This document shows positions 5,149 through 10,279 of a stretch of 10,279 nucleotides of DNA, in pieces. Both the position numbers and the translations under genes were made by a program. The stretch spans positions 1-10,279 of the forward strand of contig DATLAN010000244.1 of NCBI GenBank assembly GCA_035527455.1. The letters are read 5' to 3'. This DNA is from DATLAN01 sp035527455 (GTDB taxonomy: Bacteria; Planctomycetota; Planctomycetia; Pirellulales; Thermoguttaceae). Below the pieces are notes generated by a model that was not told where the DNA came from, did no database searches, and worked only from the letters and a program-made list of their open reading frames with translations. Positions within the stretch are counted from its first letter, which is position 1; every line of letters starts with the position of its first letter.

Positions 5149-8049
5149 GTGTCGCGTCCGATCGTCTTCATCCCGCTGGGTCTGCTGGTCCTGGGTGCCG
5201 TCCTGCTGGGGGCCGACTGGTGGATCTGTCTGCCCGAAGGCAAGGTCGCCACGTACGTCGGCCGCGAACAGTGCGCCCGGTGCCATCAGAAAGAGATGGA
5301 CGTCTGGGCCGGCTCGGACCACGATCTGGCGATGGACCACGCCACGGGCGAGACGGTGCTGGGGGATTTCGGCGAGGCCAAGTACGTCCACGTCGTTTTC
5401 AGCGACGTGACGCGGTTGACCGACGGGGAAGTTCGGGCCCTGCTGGAAGAAACCGAGGTTTCCCAGTGGGCCTTGGCGTTGCGAGATGCCCGCGAGGAGG
5501 TGAAGGCGAAAGTGCTCGCCAACATGCCCGCGGAAGACGCCGCCGCTTTGGACGAACAGGTGCAGTTCCTCCGCATAGTCCGGCCGGCCGACGTGGCGAC
5601 GGCTCGGCACGAGATCGCGCAGACCATGCGCCGGCTCGAGCGGGCCGGGACGATCGATCTGGGTTTCGCCCTGACGACCGAGTTCTCTCGCGACGGGGAG
5701 AAGTTCTTCGTCAGAACCGATGGCCCGACCGGAGAGATGGTGACCTACCCGATCAAATACGTCTTCGGCGTCCGGCCGTTGCAGCAGTACCTGATCGAGT
5801 TCCCCGACGGGCGCGTGCAATGCCTGGGCGTCGCCTGGGACACCGAGAAGAAGGAGTGGTATCACCTTTATCCCGACGAACGGATCCCCGCCGGCGATGA
5901 ACTGCACTGGACCCAGCCGTCGCAGAACTGGAACTTCATGTGCGCCGAATGCCACTCGACCAACCTCGAGAAGAACTTCGATCTTGCGAGCAACGCGTTC
6001 CATACCACCTCATCGGAAATCGACGTCAGTTGCGAGACCTGCCACGGGCCGGGCAGCCTGCACGTCGAGCTGGCCGACTCGAACTCCATCTTCTGGGACC
6101 GGCGGGTCGGCTACGGGCTGCCCAGGCTGAAGGACGAAGACCCGCGCGTGGAGATCGAGACCTGTGCGCCCTGTCATTCCCGGCGCGGCGTGGTGTATCC
6201 GAACCATCGCGGCGGCAAACGGCTGCCCGACGGCCCGGGCCAGAAGTTCCTCGACCACTACGTCCCCGGACTGATTCACGAGGAATACTACTCTCCCGAC
6301 GGCCAGGTCCTCGGCGAGGACTACGTCTACGGATCGTACCTGCAGAGCAAGATGTACGGCAAGGGCGTGCGTTGCACCGATTGCCACGATCCGCACACGA
6401 TGCGGGTGAAGTTCGTCGATCCCAAGGGCCCACGCGACAAGATTCCCAACAAGGTCTGCACCGATTGCCACCTGGGCATGCACCCGGCGGGCCAGTACGA
6501 TACGCAGTCGCACCATTTCCATCCCGATTCGTCGCAGCCGGGCACGCAGTGCGTCGATTGCCACATGCCCGAAACGCCCTACATGGTCGTCGACCCGCGC
6601 CGCGATCACAGCATGCGGATCCCCCGTCCCGATCTGACGAGCTCGCTGGGAATTCCCAACGCCTGCAACGGCTGCCACCACGACCGGTCGAAAGGCGAGA
6701 CGCCCGAGTGGGCCGAGGCGAAGCTGCGCGAGTGGTACGGCGAGCGCGACCAGCCCGAACATTTCGCCTACGCCATCGCGGCCGGTCGCCAACATCGACC
6801 GGAAGGCGAGGAGATGTTGCGGGCCGTGATCAAGCGGACCGACGCCAGCGCGATGGTGCGGGCCAGTGCGCTGGTGTTGCTGGGCGAATACGAAAGCCGG
6901 GCCTGGCGGATCACCGCGCTGAAATGCCTCGAAGATCCCGAAGCGCTGGTCCGAATGGCCGCCGTGCAGAGCTTCCTTCCGTCGCTCGGAGAGGGTGGGC
7001 GAAGCCTGAGGGAAAACATCGCTTTGCAGCGAGAGATTCGGCAAATCGAGCAACTCGACGACCTCATCGAACAACGCCGCCGGTTGCACGAACTGGGCGC
7101 CTCGCGCGAACAGATCGTCAGCCTCGCGCGGGTCGACAACGTGATGGAACTCTATCCCGAACTCCAAGAGTCCTACCGGCGGCTGGTTCCCATGCTGTCC
7201 GACCCCGTCCGGGCCGTGCGGACCGAGACCGCCCGGGCGATATGCAACTTCCCTCTGGTCGTCGTCGCCGAAAACGACCGGGAAGCGTTCGACAAAGCGT
7301 TGGCCGAGTACATGGCCGGGCAGGCCGCCGAAAGCGACCGCGTCGAAGCCCACATGAACATGGCCACCGTCTACCGGAACCTGGGACAATTCGACAAGGC
7401 CGAACAGGCGTATCTCGACGGCATCCGGGTCAATCCGCAATTTCCCCAAGCGCGTATCAATCTGGCGACGACCTACGGCGAGCACGGGAAGAAGGCGGAA
7501 GCCGAGCAGCAGTTCCGCGGAGCGATCGAATTGCTGCGGGACTTGATCGCCCGCACCGCCGATCTCTCTCGCGACGTCACGGAGGCGAAGTGGTTGCTGG
7601 CGGAAACACACTATTCGTTCGGGCTGTTGCTGGGCGAGGACAAGCAGCGGCTGAAGGAGGCGGCCGAACAGCTTGGCGAGGCCGTGCGGACGTTGCCCGA
7701 GGACACCCCGGGCGTACACGACCCCTTGGCGGCGCAGCGTTCTCTGCGGAAAGCACGAATGCACTACAACCACGGCCTGACCTTGCAGCACCTGGCCGAG
7801 CAGGACGACACTCAGCGGGCTTGGACCGACGACGCCGAGAAGGCGCTGAAGGCCGCCTACGACCTGTCGCCGGGCGACCCCGACTTCCTGGCCGCGCTGG
7901 GCGTGTTCTATCTGCAGCAGAAGCAGTGGGATCCGGCAGGGCGGTACGCCGAACAACTGGCACGACTTCATCCCCGCGACCCGCGAGGACCGGCACTCTT
8001 GGAGGAGATCGCCCGCCGGGCGGGAAACGGGCGCACCGAAGAACCCTGA
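5149..8049 (+). CDS. Octaheme cytochrome c with HEAT and TPR repeats
   Basis: A large electron-transfer protein of about 966 residues. Eight C-x-x-C-H heme sites start at Cys42, 265, 295, 339, 409, 437, 468 and 506. The cluster of hemes 2-8 resembles the cytochrome c554/NrfA-type multiheme fold. An N-terminal hydrophobic segment (residues 5-24) gives a signal anchor, placing the hemes outside the cytoplasmic membrane. Residues of about 80-172, between hemes 1 and 2, resemble the FliG C-terminal domain (see 5386-5664). HEAT-like helices follow at about 550-620 and 677-702, then TPRs at about 733-795 and 911-947, suggesting a docking surface for partner proteins. I start at GTG 5149 because AGGAAG lies five bases upstream. 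GTG 5143 and TTG 5116 are in frame and possible. Substrate and partner are unknown; catalysis is not established, and it may be a pure electron carrier. Confidence 0.88.
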   Translation: MSRPIVFIPLGLLVLGAVLLGADWWICLPEGKVATYVGREQCARCHQKEMDVWAGSDHDLAMDHATGETVLGDFGEAKYVHVVFSDVTRLTDGEVRALLEETEVSQWALALRDAREEVKAKVLANMPAEDAAALDEQVQFLRIVRPADVATARHEIAQTMRRLERAGTIDLGFALTTEFSRDGEKFFVRTDGPTGEMVTYPIKYVFGVRPLQQYLIEFPDGRVQCLGVAWDTEKKEWYHLYPDERIPAGDELHWTQPSQNWNFMCAECHSTNLEKNFDLASNAFHTTSSEIDVSCETCHGPGSLHVELADSNSIFWDRRVGYGLPRLKDEDPRVEIETCAPCHSRRGVVYPNHRGGKRLPDGPGQKFLDHYVPGLIHEEYYSPDGQVLGEDYVYGSYLQSKMYGKGVRCTDCHDPHTMRVKFVDPKGPRDKIPNKVCTDCHLGMHPAGQYDTQSHHFHPDSSQPGTQCVDCHMPETPYMVVDPRRDHSMRIPRPDLTSSLGIPNACNGCHHDRSKGETPEWAEAKLREWYGERDQPEHFAYAIAAGRQHRPEGEEMLRAVIKRTDASAMVRASALVLLGEYESRAWRITALKCLEDPEALVRMAAVQSFLPSLGEGGRSLRENIALQREIRQIEQLDDLIEQRRRLHELGASREQIVSLARVDNVMELYPELQESYRRLVPMLSDPVRAVRTETARAICNFPLVVVAENDREAFDKALAEYMAGQAAESDRVEAHMNMATVYRNLGQFDKAEQAYLDGIRVNPQFPQARINLATTYGEHGKKAEAEQQFRGAIELLRDLIARTADLSRDVTEAKWLLAETHYSFGLLLGEDKQRLKEAAEQLGEAVRTLPEDTPGVHDPLAAQRSLRKARMHYNHGLTLQHLAEQDDTQRAWTDDAEKALKAAYDLSPGDPDFLAALGVFYLQQKQWDPAGRYAEQLARLHPRDPRGPALLEEIARRAGNGRTEEP
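5386..5664 (+). other. FliG C-terminal-like domain embedded in the cytochrome
   Basis: This segment encodes residues of about 80-172 of the octaheme protein. It has no cysteine and separates heme 1 from heme 2 by more than 200 residues. Its succession of motifs follows the flagellar switch protein FliG: VVFSDVTRLTDGEVRALL (compare the FliG pattern F-x-D-L-x-x-L-D-D-R-x-I-Q), ALALRDAREEVKAKVLANM (compare ALALKGASEEVKEK...NM), VRPADV (compare VRLSDV) and MRRLERAG (compare RRLEEEG). The match was made by eye from remembered FliG sequences. Relative to torque-site charges in FliG, Arg112 and Arg145 appear kept, while others look changed. Confidence 0.65.
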
Positions 8050-8065
8050 TCTGCCCGACAAGTGC

Positions 8066-8138
8066 GTAGGTCAGGGCTTGCCCTGACGGTCCTCCTGCAA
8101 ACTGCTCGATTCCGTCAGGGCAAGCTCTGACCTGCGTC
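8066..8138. repeat. Inverted pair of REP-like hairpins (family 3)
   Basis: The left unit is GTAG (8066-8069) followed at once by the perfect palindrome GTCAGGGC-TT-GCCCTGAC (8070-8087). The right unit, on the opposite strand, is GCAG followed by a one-mismatch version of the same hairpin (8114-8131). The two units are complementary to each other across a spacer of about 25 bases. The pair lies just past the stop of the cytochrome gene and could help end or protect that transcript. Its sequence differs from the families at 1721-2745 and 4270-4323, but the plan (GTAG plus hairpin, inverted pair) is the same. Confidence 0.75.
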
Positions 8139-8183
8139 AAGCTTTCTTCGAGAAACAATTCCTAGACGGCCCGAACGAGGGGG

Positions 8184-8212
8184 TTGAGGCTGGGGACGAG
8201 GCAGATTAGGAT
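8184..8212 (+). promoter_or_regulatory. Weak candidate promoter for the hydrolase
   Basis: TTGAGG (8184-8189), 17 bases, then TAGGAT (8207-8212) match the -35 and -10 consensus at four of six positions each. It lies past the family 3 repeat pair and would give a leader of about 140 bases before the start at 8362. Apart from these two elements I see nothing definite in the 310-base gap 8050-8361, including no tRNA. Confidence 0.25.
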
Positions 8213-8361
8213 ACTCTTGCAAGCGACGGGTCTTGGTGAAAACGCCCGGTCAGCACCGGCGAGGACGTGATTCGCCTGGAGGCACAGATCCGTCGTTCAT
8301 ACCGACTTTGCGCCTGCCTTTTTTCCCTCCAACCGTCCAACCTGTTTTGCACCTGGGTGTC

Positions 8362-9492
8362 ATGAGCATCGCAACCGTTCTCTGTCTGTTGTTGTCGGGG
8401 GTGATCTTCTTGATCGTCCTGGGGCACGTCGTCGTTTGGCTGCTGTACGTGCCGATGGCGGCTCGTCTATTCCGAGAGGCGCTTTGGCTGCCCGCCCCCT
8501 GGCGCGAGGCCTTGGAACGGGCGGGTGAGCCGGTCGTCTTGCACACCGACGACGGCACCCGCCTCGAAGGCACGTACCTGCCCACCACCGCTCGGCAACG
8601 CAAGGGCGTGATCGCCTTTTGCCACGAGCTGAACGGCAACCGGTGGACCACGATCCCCTACACGGAGAGTCTCCGCCAAAGCGGCTACGACGTGTTCACC
8701 TTCGACTTTCGCAATCACGGCGCCAGCGATTGTATCACCGACTTCGAGCCGATGCCCTGGGTGACCGGCTACGACGTGTCCGACGTTCTGGCGGCCGTCG
8801 ACTACTTGTGTTCGCGGGCAGACGCCGACCCGCACGGTGTGGGCATTCTGGGGATCAGCAAGGGCGGAACCGCGGCCCTCTGCGCCGCGGCCCGGGATCC
8901 CCGGGTGCGGGCGCTGGTGATCGACGGCCTGGTACCGACCGAGCGGATGCAGATCCATTACGCCCGCCGCTTCATGTCGATCTACGCGCCCTGCCTGTGC
9001 AAGTGGTTCGCCCGATTGCCCGACGTTTCGTTTCGACTCACCGCGGCGGTCACCCGCGCCTTGGTCCAGCGTCAGCGGAAGTGCCGTTTCGTCAACGTGG
9101 ACCAGGCGGCCCGGCGGGTGCGCCAACCGGTGATGATGATCCACGGCGGCCGCGACGGGCATATTCCGGTGGAAGTGGTTCGCGCCCTGCGCAACAGCAT
9201 GCCCAACGGCACGCGGTTCTGGGTGATTCCCGACGCGAAGCACAACGGCGGGATCGCGGTGGCCGGCGAGGCGTACCATCGGCGGATCGCCCGATTCTTC
9301 GACCTGCATATGGGGACGGTTCCGCCGCCGCGTGGCGTGCGTCGCCCGTTGCGACTTCGCCGCCGGCCGCAACCGACGTTGGCCCCCGTGGGCGTCAACG
9401 GCAACGGCAGTTCGGCCCGAAATCGCAACGGCCGACCGGAAGGAAATCGCAACGGCCATGTGGCCGCCAACCGCAACGGAACCCCGTCGTGA
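8362..9492 (+). CDS. Membrane-anchored alpha/beta hydrolase with Asn-Gly-rich tail
   Basis: A serine hydrolase of 376 residues; substrate unknown. Residues 4-30 form a long hydrophobic segment that should anchor it in the membrane. The nucleophile elbow is G-I-S-K-G with Ser166. Asp265 (HGGRDGHIP) and His294 (DAKHNGG) complete the likely triad, and FCHELNGNRW near residue 90 is a plausible oxyanion strand. This pattern fits the BAAT/acyl-CoA thioesterase-like and DUF-type hydrolases rather than a recognised named enzyme. Residues 343-376 are a low-complexity tail rich in Asn-Gly and Arg-Asn-Arg-Asn-Gly. I start at the ATG at 8362 because it directly precedes the membrane helix. The open frame extends to a TTG at 8233, but those 43 codons look noncoding. 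No strong Shine-Dalgarno is visible. Confidence 0.87.
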   Translation: MSIATVLCLLLSGVIFLIVLGHVVVWLLYVPMAARLFREALWLPAPWREALERAGEPVVLHTDDGTRLEGTYLPTTARQRKGVIAFCHELNGNRWTTIPYTESLRQSGYDVFTFDFRNHGASDCITDFEPMPWVTGYDVSDVLAAVDYLCSRADADPHGVGILGISKGGTAALCAAARDPRVRALVIDGLVPTERMQIHYARRFMSIYAPCLCKWFARLPDVSFRLTAAVTRALVQRQRKCRFVNVDQAARRVRQPVMMIHGGRDGHIPVEVVRALRNSMPNGTRFWVIPDAKHNGGIAVAGEAYHRRIARFFDLHMGTVPPPRGVRRPLRLRRRPQPTLAPVGVNGNGSSARNRNGRPEGNRNGHVAANRNGTPS

Positions 9493-9505
9493 AGCGGCCG
9501 AGTTG

Positions 9506-9643
9506 GTAGGCCGGAACGAGCAACGGGAACTGCCGCCGGAACCTCGGTCGCCCGACAGTCGTCAGTCCGGCAACAGGGTGTCGCAAAGCGCGCCTCCGTT
9601 GCGCTGTTCCGGCAGGGATTTGGGCGACCTTGTTCCGGCCTAC
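9506..9643. repeat. Degenerate mosaic of family 1 REP elements
   Basis: The block opens with GTAGGCCGGAAC (9506-9517) and closes with the complement of the same 12 bases (GTTCCGGCCTAC, 9632-9643). Inside are further fragments: a GTTCCGGCAG remnant near 9605-9614, and GGTCGCCC (9547-9554) which pairs with GGGCGACC (9622-9629). The hairpin interiors have diverged strongly from the intact copies at 1721-2745. It starts 14 bases after the hydrolase stop and ends 16 bases before the 3' end of the minus-strand sulfur-carrier gene, so it fills a convergent intergenic space and may fold as a shared end structure. Confidence 0.65.
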
Positions 9644-9658
9644 GCGAGAAATGCGGGC

Positions 9659-9922
9659 TCAGCCCCCGCCGAACGCGGGCAGGATATTCACTTCCGAGTC
9701 CGGCCCCACCGGCGTGGCGAGCCCCTGCGTGGCGATCTTGCCGTCGACAGTGAAGGCCAGATTCGGGCTGATGGTATCCCCGAGCCGAATCCGCGCCTCG
9801 ATGCCCGGATAGAGCGCCTCCAGCGCCGCGACGATCTCGGCCAAGGTCGCCCCCTCCACTTCCACCCAACGGGCACCGTGGGTCACGTCTTTCAATAGCA
9901 GCGGGATCGATACGGCGGCCAT
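9659..9922 (-). CDS. MoaD/ThiS-family ubiquitin-like sulfur carrier
   Basis: A small beta-grasp protein of 87 residues. Members of this family are activated at a C-terminal Gly-Gly and carry sulfur as a thiocarboxylate for molybdopterin, thiamin or other pathways. The ending NILPAFGGG, the central LAEIVAALEALYPGIEARI helix and the FTVDGKIA strand-turn fit the family; the initial SIPLLLKDVTHGARWVEVEG makes the first strands. I start at the ATG at 9922; a longer frame begins with TTG at 9952 and adds unlikely residues. The Shine-Dalgarno is weak. It faces the hydrolase gene tail to tail. No MoaE, MoeB/ThiF, ThiG or tungsten/molybdenum enzyme is in the window, so which pathway it serves cannot be told. 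A third terminal glycine is slightly unusual. Confidence 0.88.
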   Translation of the reverse strand: MAAVSIPLLLKDVTHGARWVEVEGATLAEIVAALEALYPGIEARIRLGDTISPNLAFTVDGKIATQGLATPVGPDSEVNILPAFGGG

Positions 9923-9963
9923 GGTCGGCGGTCGGTGCCTCGATTCTCTCAATTTCCCGGATC

Positions 9964-9992
9964 AGTACAGAAAGCGGTACTCATCCTACCAA
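9964..9992 (-). promoter_or_regulatory. Candidate promoter for the sulfur-carrier gene
   Basis: On the minus strand TTGGTA (9987-9992) is followed by 17 bases and TGTACT (9964-9969), each matching four of six consensus positions. Transcription would start about 35 bases before the ATG at 9922. Assigned by eye only. Confidence 0.25.
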
Positions 9993-10051
9993 GCCGGGGC
10001 TGGCCGCACAAGGGGGAGGCCACTTGGTACGGGCCGGCGCCGATGCGGCGG

Positions 10052-10080
10052 TTCCTTTCCGTGGCAAGTTGTGGTATTCT
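10052..10080 (+). promoter_or_regulatory. Candidate promoter for the right-edge gene
   Basis: TATTCT (10075-10080) is preceded by TGG, giving an extended -10 (TGnTATTCT). A poor -35 (TTCCTT, 10052-10057) lies 17 bases upstream. The start codon at 10180 is about 95 bases further on. The rest of 9993-10051 shows no gene. Confidence 0.25.
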
Positions 10081-10179
10081 GGCCAAACTTGAATCCCGGC
10101 GAGACGCCCGGAGGATGGGCATCCGGCCAATCGCCCCACCACGTTGTTCAACCGCCCCTCGATGACCAAGGAGCATGCC

Positions 10180-10279
10180 ATGGCAGAGCAATCCAAAGGC
10201 CTTCCGATGACCGCCAAGTGGAACCCGGAAAAGCTGCAACAGGAGGTGGACGCGCTGAAGGCGCTGGAGAGCAAGCCGT
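10180..10279 (+). CDS. Start of an unrecognised protein, cut by the window edge
   Basis: Only the first 33 codons are present, beginning MAEQSKGLPMTAKWNPEK. The start is well supported by AAGGAG (10168-10173) six bases before the ATG; another ATG at 10175 is in a different frame. The visible part has no signal peptide or membrane segment and ends in a charged amphipathic stretch (KLQQEVDALKALESKP) that may be a helix or coiled coil. I do not recognise the family. The gene diverges from the MoaD-like gene at 9659-9922. Confidence 0.75.
   Translation, partial: MAEQSKGLPMTAKWNPEKLQQEVDALKALESKP

Noticed and set aside
6010..8061. Long minus-strand open frame (683 codons) opposite the cytochrome
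   Set aside because: This is an antisense shadow in GC-rich DNA. The plus strand carries eight CxxCH motifs and clear repeats.
5940..8069. Long plus-strand frame (709 codons) overlapping the cytochrome in another frame
   Set aside because: Its composition is dominated by Arg, Pro and Gly, with no motifs; it is a frame shadow of the cytochrome.
8050..8361. tRNA or other structured RNA gene after the cytochrome
   Set aside because: The only strong structure is the family 3 repeat pair; no cloverleaf or anticodon arm was found by eye.
9953..10179. Molybdenum-cofactor riboswitch upstream of the MoaD-like gene
   Set aside because: The leader implied by the candidate promoter is only about 35 bases, and I see only a short TACCAAG/CTTGGTA complement further upstream, not the riboswitch fold.

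Overview
The window looks like chromosomal DNA of a planctomycete (Planctomycetota, probably Pirellulales-like). The base composition is GC-rich. It carries two secreted formylglycine-dependent sulfatases, a large multiheme cytochrome c fused to HEAT and TPR repeats, GTG/TTG-type starts, loose gene spacing and many intergenic palindromic repeats. This assignment is inferred from gene content; no marker gene is present.

Layout. Positions 1-307 hold no gene I can support. A sulfatase (308-1708, minus) and a second sulfatase (2764-4218, plus) point away from each other. Between them lies a small REP-associated tyrosine transposase (RAYT, 2043-2600). A pair of inverted REP elements lies on each side of the RAYT, and a third pair lies in the 5' leader of the first sulfatase. 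Next is a two-gene unit: a winged-helix regulator with a C-terminal cysteine cluster, of the SufR-like Fe-S type (4466-5146), immediately followed by an octaheme cytochrome c of about 966 residues (5149-8049). A good sigma70-like promoter overlapped by a perfect dyad precedes the regulator. Further right are a membrane-anchored alpha/beta hydrolase with an Asn-Gly-rich tail (8362-9492), a small MoaD/ThiS-type sulfur carrier on the minus strand (9659-9922), and the first 33 codons of an unrecognised plus-strand gene (10180 to the edge).

How the parts may work together. The sulfatases probably desulfate polysaccharides outside the cytoplasm. The regulator and cytochrome form one translationally linked unit in which an Fe-S or redox-sensing repressor could control an electron-transfer protein. 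The most unusual protein feature is a roughly 90-residue segment between hemes 1 and 2 of the cytochrome that resembles the C-terminal domain of the flagellar switch protein FliG. The most unusual DNA feature is that three sequence-distinct palindromic repeat families (cores at 1721-2745, 4270-4323 and 8066-8138) occur as inverted pairs, and nearly every unit starts with the tetranucleotide GTAG, the mark recognised by RAYT enzymes. Only one RAYT gene is visible.
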